64,000 bases of DNA from Epichloe hybrida (lineage: Eukaryota > Ascomycota > Sordariomycetes > Hypocreales > Clavicipitaceae), in NCBI GenBank assembly GCA_019022495.1, contig JAFEKR010000033.1, positions 186,001 to 250,000 on the forward strand, written 5' to 3'. Below are positions 45,576 to 56,200 of this stretch, in pieces. Under the pieces are notes generated by a model. It made no database searches. It saw nothing but the letters and a program-made list of their open reading frames with translations, and was not told the DNA's origin. Made by a program: the position numbers and the translations under genes. Positions within the stretch are counted from its first letter, which is position 1. Each line of letters starts with the position of its first letter.

Positions 45576-46225
45576 TCAGCAGGATTCTCTGGGCTTCCAA
45601 CCCGGGGGCGCCAGCTCAAACCCGCCCGCAGTAAACCCCGGCGCAACTAGAGAAGGAGACTCTACGTCAGTCATTGATGCCACAGTATACAGAAACACAC
45701 AAAAAAAAAAAAAAAAACCCAAGGAAGAGGGGCCATCATCTTTCATCGCGACTCACCCGTGGTGCCGACCAACGTCCACGACCCAGCAGACCGTGCCCGC
45801 TGCCACACATGCCCGGGAACCACGACCTGCGGCGCCTGTCCATGGAAGATATCCGGGCCAAGCACATGCTCCGCGACGGGCGCGCCATCATCCCGCGACA
45901 GCGACAGCGTAAGCGGTGCCCCGGCATAGTAATGCCATACCTCTGCGGCGTCGACGCGGTGCCATTTGGAATGGCCCTCGGCCCCCTCGAGAAGGTAGTA
46001 GATGAGGGTGCTGACGGAGCGGTTCCCCCCGCCAACCACCCTGCTCGGATCCTCGAACGTCTGCGCGTAGTAGCCCCCTTCGACGTTGGGCGCGAGCCGC
46101 AGGCGGTCGATGACTTCCTTTGCGGAGCGCCCGTCAATCGGTCTGGCGTTGGAGTCCGTGGCTGCGACTGCGACTCCGAGGGGGAAAGCGAGCGCTGCGA
46201 TGTAGCACAGCGTTGGCAGGAGCAT
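45576..46225 (-). CDS. DUF985 cupin, copy B, with signal peptide
   Basis: Two exons, 46225..45757 and 45646..45576, phase 1 at the junction, 179 aa. A signal peptide covers residues 1-22 (MLLPTLCYIAALAFPLGVAVAA), so this paralogue of 42367..42828 is predicted to be secreted or vacuolar. The cupin core matches copy A almost block for block: VEGGYYAQTFEDP, STLIYYLLEGAEGHSKWHR, AAEVWHYYAGAPLTLSL, VLGPDIFHGQAPQVVVPG, WTLVGTT then, after the intron, VAPGFTAGGFELAPPGW. The intron falls inside the block that is uninterrupted in copy A. The open frame runs on through a 13-bp tandem repeat upstream, so the ATG at 46225 is preferred. Confidence 0.9.
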
Positions 46226-46234
46226 GATGGGCGG

Positions 46235-46289
46235 TGCGTTTGCGTCTGCGTTTTGCGTCTGCGTTTTGCGTCTGCGTTTTGCGTCTGCG
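46235..46289. repeat. 13-bp tandem repeat TGCGTTTTGCGTC
   Basis: Four copies of TGCGTTTTGCGTC (first copy lacks one T) starting 10 bases upstream of the cupin B ATG, so almost certainly in its 5' leader. All three minus-strand frames remain open through it. Confidence 0.9.
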
Positions 46290-46503
46290 ATGTCTTGTTG
46301 TTGGCGCTTGACACAACGAGAATTGCAGGATGGGCATGTCATTCTTTTTTTCATATATTTTTTTTTCCTGCCGATTATGGCGTGGATTTCTAATTTTGGT
46401 CCGCGGCCATGCGCTTCCCCCCTTGCTCACGGGGTTCCGACGCACGTTGTACGATGCTCCCCCCCCCCCCCCCTGAATTATTTACATGCCGCAGTTTATC
46501 GTT

Positions 46504-46756
46504 TACGGATCCGTACGGACCACGGACTACATACAACGGAGTATAGCTGTTGGGACAAGCATGATATCAACCGGCAGCGCCATCAATTGCGGTCCGGGCC
46601 CACTCGTTCGGGCCGACCGCGGCGCGGGCAGCGTGGGCCGTCATCACGTGGTACCCATGGCCCGTCGTGTAAATCGCGCACTAATCCGTGTTCCGTATGT
46701 ACTCCGTAGGCGCGTTCCCTTGATACCTTCTTTCTTTCATAAAGTACGGATCCGTA
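46504..46756. repeat. pair of TACGGATCCGTA palindromes
   Basis: The 12-base palindrome TACGGATCCGTA occurs at 46504..46515 and again at 46745..46756; the second extends to 14 bases (GTACGGATCCGTAC). Both share the TACGGA half of the dispersed TACGGAGTA motif. Confidence 0.85.
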
Positions 46757-47769
46757 CGGAGCAGACTAGAATAGAGGAACAATACCTATTCTCTGGTCGA
46801 CTCTCGAAGACCCTACTAGGAGGTTATCTGTTATCAGATACTAACTGTCAGTAATACTACTACTATTAGAGAGCTACAAGGAAAATACAGGGTATCAAGC
46901 GCTGCTTGAAGATGTATTATTTTCCATGTAAATTATTCACAATTCAAGGAGGTACTTACTTATCCTAGCCCCTGTCTCCTTCATTTCCTAGCGAACATCT
47001 GACAAGTCTTGATTTCCCCTGTTCTGTACGGAGTAATCCGTATGTAACGTCCGTAGATTTGTAGAATAATCAAGGGGCATGTATATCGTAATTGGGACGA
47101 GGATGGGACCCATAATGTCTACAACTACTCCGTAAATCTCACCACTTTAATCGTCTTCTTGAGCCAATCAACATTTCGGAAACATCGCCTGCAACAACGA
47201 CGACTCCTCTCCGCGGCCCGCCCGCTCAAACAAAAAACATAATGTCTCTTCCCATCGAGCGGACAAGCTAGAGAACTTGTCGATTCCACCACCTTTTCCA
47301 CTGGAGAGAGAACGCCTAGGGCTTAAGATGGCCTTGCCTTGTCGCAGCCGCGAATGCCCCTGTGATGGCGGCTGGGGCCGGGTGCTCCGCGGCCTTTGCC
47401 GATCGGTACATATGTAGTCCACTGGCGCTCAGCCAAGATCAACTTTGAAACGGCTTCTCTGCGTCGCCGCCGTGCGTCTTGTTGCCAAGCCACGCGGTTC
47501 AACAGAAGCCCCGATGATGCTTTTCATTTCCCACAAGCAATTGTCTTTTAAAAAAAGCTGAGTGAGATCAGTCATGGCCAGTCATCGCTGGCAGCTTGTT
47601 ACTGGGTCATTCGTTCAGCAGACGGTGGTGCAGATGGCGCGCCATTGACCACACTCGAGTCAACTCTCGCCGTGACGCGAAGCTGACAAAGAGAAAGAGC
47701 ACCTGTTCGACTTGAAAAACATGTCATTTGTGTAGCGACGGGAGAGACAGAGTGACCACCCTTCTGTTC

Positions 47770-48473
47770 CTACGCAGTCAAAAGCTGCTCAAAAAACCCG
47801 CCAAATCGACCATCCGGATCCCGCAGATGTATCTCCAAGATCCAGTGGCGCCTCAGACCATCCCCCCCAGAGCACTCCATCGACTTGTCGTTCCCCCTCG
47901 TGATGTAGAGCGCAATCTTGTCGCGAGGAATCCGCTCGTGCGGAAAAGACCCCACGATATGACCTGCAATGGGCGCGCCGAACCCCCAGCCATCAGCCTC
48001 GGCAGACTGCACAGCGATATCGTACAGCTCCTCTCCCGACATGCCGGGATTCGCGTCGTAGGCCCCCTTCACCTTGTTCCACATTGGCTCCAGGGCGTCG
48101 CGAAGCTTCGTCTTGGCGGCGTCGTTTCCCAGGACAAAGGTCCGCCCGAAATCAGCCTCCCATGCCTCGAACACGGGGCCGAGGTCGACCACCAGGATAT
48201 CGTCTGCCTGGATGACGCGGTCGGGGGGTTCTCTTCAAACGGACACAGTGTGTTTGGCCCGCTTCTGACGACTCTCTTGTGCCAGTGAGTCTTGACGCCG
48301 AAGAGATTGAAGCCCAGATCGTATATTTCTTCGCTGACGTCTTTTTCGCTCACTCCTGGGCGAACAAGTTGCTCCTCAATCGCCTCGAATAGCTGGACAG
48401 CTTTGCTTTCCGCGTCCCGGAGATACGACGCTCGCGCCGCCTCGTCAGAGATGGCAGAACTAGGTCCCGACAT
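47770..48473 (-). pseudogene. M24-type metallopeptidase-like gene with a frameshift
   Basis: Resembles the short fungal M24 (creatinase/aminopeptidase-P fold) proteins. The first part from the ATG at 48473 reads MSGPSSAISDEAARASYLRD through SGPNTLCPFEENPP; the rest continues in another frame with ADDILVVDLGPVFEAWEADFG to the TAG at 47770. The switch occurs at a run of six G (plus strand, 48223..48228 region) where one further base would restore a continuous chain of about 234 residues. Candidate metal ligands are all present across the break: two Asp (VVDLGP, EADFG), His (APIAGHIVG), Glu (HWILEIHL) and Glu (GFFEQLL). No donor/acceptor pair explains the switch. Either a real recent pseudogene or a homopolymer sequencing error. 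Confidence 0.65.
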
Positions 48474-49109
48474 TGTTCTCGGGGTTACTAAGAGAGCGCA
48501 CTCGGCGGCAGTAATTACCAACAACTACTCGTACGTTTCAATGAAACCTCTCGAGTCGTGGCTAGCCTGCCTGCCTCGCGCCGCATGGCGAAACGGTGGA
48601 GCTTGTGACTCTCAATTTAATCACCTGATCAAAAAGGTCATATCGCCCCAAGGCGTAGCTTTGACCAATTAATTGCCTTGAAGCTTGATGTCCCTGTGGC
48701 CTGTGGGGGGCGGGGTTCGGTCAGCTGCCATTTCTCAAAGCGTTTCCCACGTTGAGAGTCAGTGAGTTGTTCGTGTCGCTCATTATTAAATAAAATACCC
48801 CCATGTTGCTCTATGCAATGTCTTCAAAACAACAAAACAACCGTAGACTCACCATCGAAGTGAACACCGAACGCTGGCCTTGTTTTTCTTCTCTTCTTCC
48901 TCTAGAGCATAAAGCAAGCAAGTGCACAATCAAAGAGAAACAAACTGGCAGCATAATTGTATCAAAACTATAAAACGCTGCAACTCTATAGAAGATGTAT
49001 ATGTAGTATACTACAAGAACCAGTGAGCTTTCAACAATGAATTACAGCTACTACTGGGGTCAATTCAGGTAAATATGCGCCTGGCTGGAACGTATTAGCG
49101 GGTTGGCAG
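48474..49109. other. intergenic stretch, no supported gene
   Basis: 636 bases between two minus-strand genes, moderately AT-rich from about 48780 to 49060. No coding signal or motif is supported. Confidence 0.6.
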
Positions 49110-51097
49110 TCAAGCAACGCTAGTAGAAGTGAGATCGTCCTCCACCAAAGGTGTCAAGCGAATCCTTGGGCTAGCTCTGCGTGGTTCGTCTTCGTCATCT
49201 TTGACCCTGGACGATGCAGGGGTGAAATTACGGCTTCTTTTCATACCCTTGTCCGACATCATCCTCGTCGTCTCGTTGCCTCCCTCCGTGTTAGAGCACA
49301 TCTTGATGACGTTACTTTTGTTGGACATCATAGACGCTGAACATTGTGCAGTTCCATCGCATCGATCTAGGTCTTCTTTCTGTGCGTCGACATTCCCAAC
49401 AGGCAGGCTAGATCCGGATGGTATAATCATTTGCTGTGACACACGTCGCATCTCCTGGTGCTCATGATAATTGACTGCTGCTGGATTCCCTGTGGCCGAG
49501 GCGGGCACGGCGGGCACGGCATGCGTCTGAACGCGGTTTTCTTTCCGGGATTTCACATCTGCACATGGCACTCGAGAAGCCGTGCGCTGTAAATGAATCG
49601 GGATTGGTTGATTCAGCAAAGAATTCGTCAACATATCTGCAAAATCTGGCAACGAGGTGTTGTGCGTGATGATGGGATACCCTACAGCTAAAGTTGTTCT
49701 GTCAGCCTCTGTATTCCATGACTCGCATCGAAAAGCACGTACCTTCTTTCTCGCAACCCCCCATGTCTGCTGCGGTTGGTGTGTTGGTGGGCACTTTCAG
49801 ATTTGCTGTTTGTTTCTCTCCGTCGTGGGGTAAGTTGCCTGTAATCTGCTCGTCTAGATACTGACTTCCCTGTCCCACAGGGATGTAGTCCGGCATGCTT
49901 GTATCACTGCTTGATATTCTATCAATCCTAGACGTAATGCCGTTGCGCATGAGATTGCCAGCCATGCCCAAGCCCATGTTGTTCCAGTAATCAAAATAAG
50001 GAGCACTTGTAAACAGATCGGGATTCCTAAAGCCGGGATACGTGACTGTGCCACAGTTTGGATGCGTGGCCCGCCTGTTCCCAATGATCGTCGTTGCATT
50101 TGCGAAGTTTCCAAAATGATTCATAGGCTGCCCACTAGCGCTTGGTTGACGTCGAGGAGAATGAGCATGTGATTCAGAGTCGTCGCCCTGCAACGTCGGA
50201 ACTTCCATTTGTGCTGTATAAGGTGCTCTGCGCCACATGGAAGCGTTGGGCCATGCGATGGCTGACGATTCCAGTATATCTGCGGATATTGTAAGCGCCA
50301 CGAGTTGCATGGCAGTACAGCCTACTGCTGTATATCAGTGCTGCCTGGGGCGGTCAACATACCTTGAGGGGCATGCTGGAACGAAAAGGCAACAATGTTC
50401 TTTATCCTCTCGAACGGTGTGGTAACGGAATCGCGGGGGAAGCCCTCGCTCAGCACCACCTTGATGCGACCCAGGTCATCTGCCGGAACCCACCAATCCT
50501 GCTGAAGGAGCTCTTCTCTGAAGCCTGGAAATTTGAGAGGTTCGAGCTCGGTAGTCGCAGAAAACGCTTTTACGGTCAGCACGTGAAAAGGCCCTTTGCT
50601 CATAACGAGGTTGGCTTACCCCATGCTTGTGCGATGATATGCGGCCACGCACTCTTTGTGCCTAGAGTCGTAGACCTTGGACAGTGTAAGCAATTCGATG
50701 CCGTGTATGTTTACATCTGCTACGCAAGCCTACTTACGCCACAAGCCTTCCATCTATCAACAGCCGAGCCTCAAACTTCATGCTCTCTGGGAATTGGCTG
50801 TATGCCTGTGCAGCCTGGCTCACGACTGGCGCTGTCCAAGAGTGAATCGAGACCTGAAATGGTGACCCGGGAGGTAGGCTTGGAACAAAGCAGCAAAGCG
50901 TTGGTAAAGCAGAGGGGCAGCCGAGTTGACGAGACTCTGGATTCGAAAAGTAAATTAGGGACTGCCCAGTTGAAGGAATCAGGGAGATGGACAGCGGTAC
51001 CTGGATCGGGGACGACGTGACAGGCAACTTTGAACTCCTTGAGGGGAACTTTGCAGTCGTGCGGGAACAGCAATATGTCCCAATCTTCATATCGCAT
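49110..51097 (-). CDS. conserved-looking fungal protein of unknown function
   Basis: Six exons, 51097..51001, 50936..50738, 50675..50620, 50566..50363, 50279..49743 and 49687..49110; every phase closes and gives 556 aa. I know no function. The N-terminal half looks folded: MRYEDWDILLFPHDCKVPLKEF, CFVPSLPPGSPFQVSIHSW, FEARLLIDGRLVA, TKSAWPHIIAQAW, KFPGFREELLQQDWW, LGRIKVVLSEGFPRD, PFERIKNIVAFSFQHAPQ and ESSAIAWPN. Similar blocks in this order occur, as far as I recall, in uncharacterised proteins of other Sordariomycetes. The C-terminal half is low-complexity, with basic and Ser-rich parts and a short charged stretch DDEDEPRRASPRIRLTP. The pattern of a beta-rich front domain plus disordered tail would fit a nuclear or scaffold protein, but this is conjecture. 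Confidence 0.8.
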
Positions 51098-51871
51098 CTT
51101 GCTCAACAGAATAGAATATGCGTTTGACTTTTCCTTTTCACTGCCCTGTGATGCTCGACGTTGACGAATGGCTCGTCGTTGTTGATGATGAAAGCAACCC
51201 GGGTAACTCGTTGTAGTAAAGTCAGAGACTACCAGATGCTGGACCATTGCGGATTCCCCGGCAAAAGTGTCAGCGCAGAGGAAGCAAACGGGCTGAGATT
51301 GGCTACCTGGACAACAGCATGGCGTTCTTGCCGGCCCAAGGTCAAAGGGCTGCTCAAAGTAGCAGCGATAAGCGAGAACCAGACTGGATTTTGGGAGAGA
51401 AATTGCCGTTCAAGTGCAGGCGTGTGCCAACTGGTCGGTTTTGTGGGTTGCGGCCGCCGCTACAGTGCTTTACACCTGTCAGTCACGTCTGGTCAGTCAA
51501 AGCTGCTGCGTGGGAATTGGATGCACCAGTCTGGCTGGCCCCATCGACTGGAGCAGCCCAGCGTCCAAGATTCATGAGGCAGCTAGGAGATCCCACGTCG
51601 TTGCGTGCAGGCCGAAGTCGAAGGTTGCCCGTGGAACTTTCCGCGATTATTGTGGTATGGCAAACACCAAGGGGGCCATGACTCATGACAAAGAAAAGGT
51701 AGTTCGCGAATTGAGCTATACTTGGTCCGAGAAAAAACATGCCGTAAGTTTGGAGGCCTCAATCAGAGTGTGCCTGACAACAGTAAGAGGCCGTTGTTTT
51801 ACAGTTGCTCCCCTATTCCACGCCTCGACTATGTACAATCAACCTCAAACGCATTGTCAGCCCTCCGTATT
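51098..51871. other. intergenic stretch, no supported gene
   Basis: 774 bases between two minus-strand genes. Plus-strand open frames (51161..51577, 51247..51681, 51414..51920) overlap each other and show no family resemblance or splice logic, so none is accepted. Confidence 0.55.
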
Positions 51872-52541
51872 TCAAGGCTCCTCGTCGCCCTCTTGTCGTG
51901 CCTGTGACACAGATTGTTAGCTGCTGCAATGTGATCTTGGCCGGGCTCTTAAGTCTCAAGTACTATACATACCCGCACAGCCCCAGGTCCGCCCAGCTCT
52001 CGCTCTAAACCGGCCTCGAATTCTCGAGGGTAGGCAGGCTGATCCGGGTACTTCAAGTATACCAGTCCTGAGACCCCCAGAAAAACCGCAACTAAAGCCC
52101 CAATCATTACCAATCCTGGGCCTGGCTTTGTCCAAGTGTACTCATATGGTGAAAATATGCCTAGGACGTCATTGTCTTCGTGAATAGGTTCGCCAAAATT
52201 TCGACGTTCCTGAGGGTCCCACCAATTGGCATATGGATCTCTGAATTGACGCTTGATTCGAGGAGGGTTGATGTAGCCGCCGTTCTATTGTCGCTGTGTT
52301 AGCCATTACGTGAAGCTTGCGGCGCGGGGAGGGATGGTGGTGGCGAGCATGATAGGGTACGAACCATGCCAGGGTCGTCGGTCTCGCCCATCGTCTGGCG
52401 TTCTGGATACTTCGCATCAATGATCTTGCGGTCAGAGAGCGAGGCGGGTAGAAAGCCTCGGCGCTGAATCGTGGGAAGGCATCGAGTCGCCGCAATGTTT
52501 GAGCGGAAAGTGGATGACCGGACAATGCGTTGGGTGAGCAT
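51872..52541 (-). CDS. NADH:ubiquinone oxidoreductase ASHI subunit (NDUFB8)
   Basis: Accessory membrane-arm subunit of mitochondrial complex I. Three exons, 52541..52365, 52284..51973 and 51901..51872, phases all zero, giving 172 aa. The N terminus is a mitochondrial presequence (MLTQRIVRSSTFRSNIAATR, Arg-rich without acids). Family blocks follow: KIIDAKYPERQ, NGGYINPPRIKRQFRDPYA, NWWDPQERRNFGEP, DVLGIFSPYEYTW, one transmembrane segment (GLVMIGALVAVFLGVSGLVY) and YPREFEAGLERELGGPGAVR. The last exon encodes just nine residues. The first intron again uses a GTTCGT donor, as in VMA7. It is divergent from SWR1 with a 665-base shared upstream region. Confidence 0.93.
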
Positions 52542-53206
52542 CTTGAGAGCGAAATGAGTGAAGATATCGGCGGAAGAGCAGTCAAATTCGCAGTTTTCAA
52601 GGGGTCAGCTGAGTTTGGTGCGCACCTTGGGCGAATAGATAATGTCGTCGGCGCCCAATTGCAGGTCGTGACGTGACAGTCCGTGACAGACAGCTTTCCG
52701 TATCTCGTGAAGTTGAGCTGCTCGAATCGGCTGGCCAGCGTTCGATGCTGCTGTTGATGCCTGAGGCGACATATCGCACATTGAAAATACAAACGTTGAT
52801 TCGCGCACTATTAGATGATGACTAAGGCCAGCTTCTTCTGAAGATAAAGTGGGTCTGAGCCAGGAAGCAAGTGGCAGGGTTGGCAGACAATGGGGAGGAA
52901 AATAAATCAGCTGTGGCTATGACAACACAGCCAAGCCAACAAGGTGCTTTGTGACTGGCGAAAGGGAAAGTTGAGCGCAACCATGTCATCCGCGTTTCCA
53001 TTTTCTCCCCATCTCAAAAGTTTTGCTAGGAAGCCGGCATTTGCTCACGAATTCTGCCGCAGCTCGCGCCACAGGTCTCTGATCATGTGCAAAACCTGTA
53101 TGAATATCCGCTGAGACGCTACGCATCCGTAGACTATAATTTCTACCCTTCAAATGCTGGCCTCGCTGAGCTCACGCCTACTTGCGTTTCCGGGCTCTAC
53201 GTTGCC
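52542..53206. promoter_or_regulatory. divergent promoter, complex I ASHI subunit / SWR1
   Basis: A 665-base spacer between divergent starts. The open frame of SWR1 continues 40 codons into it from a GTG, but no ATG supports a longer protein. No specific factor site is claimed. Confidence 0.45.
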
Positions 53207-56200
53207 ATGATGCCCGAGACCGCGTCTCCCAACAACCATGTGGCCATCGAGGAATCCCAGAACCACGAAACAATCATCGCGACAGCAATTCCGCATCAAA
53301 ATGACGTGGCATCCACCCAGACCATAGCAGACGACATTTTGGATGCATCGGAAGCGGATGCGCAAGCCGCTACAGACGCGCCGCTGCATACAAACGGCCA
53401 TGTGCCGATGCAAACAAATGGTGACAACCTCGATCATGGAGCACAAGACGAGCGACCTGCCAAGAGGCGTCGTACGCAGGACAGCACTCCTCCTTCGACA
53501 CCGTCCTCGGCGCGAAAACATAAGCCTATATCCCCTCCTTGGAAAAAGATCGTTGCCGATGGCCCTACCAGATTTCAAGAAAATGGCCGCCGCAAGTCGG
53601 GTCGAATCAACGCGTTGCCACTCGAACTGCAGCCACCAAGCACGAAACGATTGACACGAGGGGCCCTAGGAGCCAAGAGCTCATCGTCACAAGCGAAGAA
53701 GCCTAGCACGACGCCGAACAAAATCCCGAGCAGCAAGCCGGTATCCGTCAAGAAAGAAACGCCCACGGCGAAGTCAGCCACAAGAAAACCTCATCCTGCA
53801 CCTTCTGTCCCGAGAAGCACCCCGCGAACTCTACGCCGCCGTACGCCATCTCCATCCTCTCAGCCCACCAGGCAATCTACAAGAACTCGACGCTCATCCC
53901 GCTGGGAGGCAGCGCCAGACGCACACTCCGAAACACTTGATTACGATTCAACGTACATATCACAAGATGACAGCGTGCAGTCGCCTCTAACAAAGTTACG
54001 CATCGGTTGCTCTGACATCATTCCTTTGGTTCATCCGCATCAAGTCCGCAAGCGAGCCAAAATTGGTAGCGATTTTGATGATTTCTGGACCAGAGCTGGG
54101 ACCATTGCAGTGGAGGATGGTGGACTCTTCGCATCAGAGGATGGTCCTGTCTTTACTGATGAAATCGCCCATCGGGAGGCCCGCATGATAATGCGGATCG
54201 AACAAGAGGTTGAACACGGAGGGATTCTTTCCATTGGACGGTGTTCCCTCTTTGCTCCCGAGGGCGAGGAGGAAGTACCCAGACAATGGGCTCGGCAAGA
54301 TCACTTGGTCAAGGCCATGGCCAACTTTCGTAAACTTCTACTGGCAGAGCAACAACGGCATCGTGCTGCAGCAAAGAAGCTCGCTGAGGCGTGTCGGGAC
54401 GAATGGATGCGCAGGCAGCCTAAATCTGCAGAGCAATTGGAAGCAGAAACCAGAGAGAAATGGATAATACGTTATCGACTTGTTACTCGCGCCGTGTTCG
54501 GCCTTTGGGAGAATGTTCGAGCCCATGTCAATCGCCAACGTCTAGAGCAGTGGGAGGCAGAAGAACAGAAGCGAGTCAAGGCAGCTCTCAATGAGGCAGT
54601 CAACTTGTCTGAACAGAAGCTGCAAGCTCGAAGGAGCGGGCTCGACTCAGAACAACCGTCAGACGAAGACGGGGATGGTATTGACGATGATGATGACGAT
54701 GACGATGACGATGATGGTGGGTCTGATGATCTGAGCGTCAGCGCAGCCACCGAAGATGAAATTGATGGAACGAATCTGGCATCTGACGCCAGTGATGCTG
54801 ACAGTGATGCTGACAGTGATGGTGGTGATGAGCTCGATAGCGATAACATGTCAAGCTCGGACGAAGACGATGAGGACGATGGTGGCGAGGGCGATGCAAA
54901 GGGTATTGCAGACGAAGGTCTGACACAAGAAGAGTTGATGGCCAAATACGCTCATCTTCCGGACCTCAACTCAGACCTCAACTCAGGGCTCAACCCACGG
55001 ACAAATATCAATGTTGACGCAAGTGATATAGGGGTCGACGCTACTGCTGGTGGTGGAGAAACAAGCGACGAATCAGTGGACATGGATGATGACATGTCCT
55101 CAAGCGACATGAACAGCGACGATGAGGACGGCGACGGACTTGGTGACGATGAGGCTGATGATGAATCAGACGACATTGAAACTGGTGGTCTTCTTGGTTT
55201 GTTCTTTGACAAATCAGAGCTCAAGCAAATAAAGCGGGAGGCTATTGACGAACCCGACACGAGCATCACAGAACACAGGAATGCAGACACTGTAATAGAA
55301 GACGCTATTGACGAGACTCATGCAGTAGCTGCAGTTGCTAGCATTGATCATGAAGCGAATGCTACTCTCCAGAACAAGGACGAAAAATACATCACAACGA
55401 CACAGCAACCCTTAACCAACGGCCACGAGGGGAGAGAAAACCTTGCCGCCGACACATCCATCGAGGACTCCGTAGCGATTAACGGTGTCAACAAGAAAAA
55501 GCCAGATGGGGGCGAGATACTCGTGGAAAAGGATGTCAAGAATAAAAGCAGTGGTTTGCTGAATGGTGATCTGTCAATTCCCAAGTCGCATGGCGATCGC
55601 ACATCTCGCTCACCATTTGGCGAGGAAAATGCTGGGAAAGAGCCACATACTTCCAACCCGGAAACAGCTTCAGCTACGAGTGCAACAAGCCCTCGACGAA
55701 GCCACTCACCTCCAAGGTCGGAAGACAATCTTTCGGATGTCGAGATGCAGGCCTCATCCGAACTCGTCAGCACGAAGCAGTCAAGTAGCGGAGCTGATAC
55801 ACCACATTCATATTCGTCACCTCACAAGACTGAAATTCCGTTCCTTCTTCGCGGCAATCTACGTGAGTATCAACATGATGGCTTAGATTGGCTAGCAGGC
55901 CTTTACGCAAACAATACCAATGGCATTTTAGCCGACGAAATGGGTCTAGGTAAAACCATTCAAACAATTGCACTTTTGGCTCACTTGGCTTGCCATCATC
56001 ATGTTTGGGGCCCTCACTTAGTCGTCGTCCCGACAAGTGTCATGCTGAACTGGGAGATGGAATTCAAGAAGTGGTGCCCGGGGTTCAAAATCTTGGCCTA
56101 CTACGGTTCACAAGAAGAGCGAAAAAGGAAGCGTCAGGGCTGGAATAACGATGATATTTGGAACGTTTGCATTACATCTTACCAGCTGGTGCTCCAGGAT

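Larger units (their letters stand above)
46226..47769. other. intergenic stretch rich in TACGGAGTA-type motifs
   Basis: 1.5 kb between cupin B and the M24-type gene. It holds a 13-bp tandem at its start, a C15 run near 46461..46475, palindromes TACGGATCCGTA at 46504 and 46745, and exact TACTCCGTA/TACGGAGTA at 46700, 47037 and 47127. No supported gene. Confidence 0.6.

Noticed and set aside
51161..51920. Three overlapping plus-strand frames of 138-168 codons
   Set aside because: No similarity between them and any family, no splice logic, and they sit in the promoter/3' flank of two well-supported minus-strand genes.
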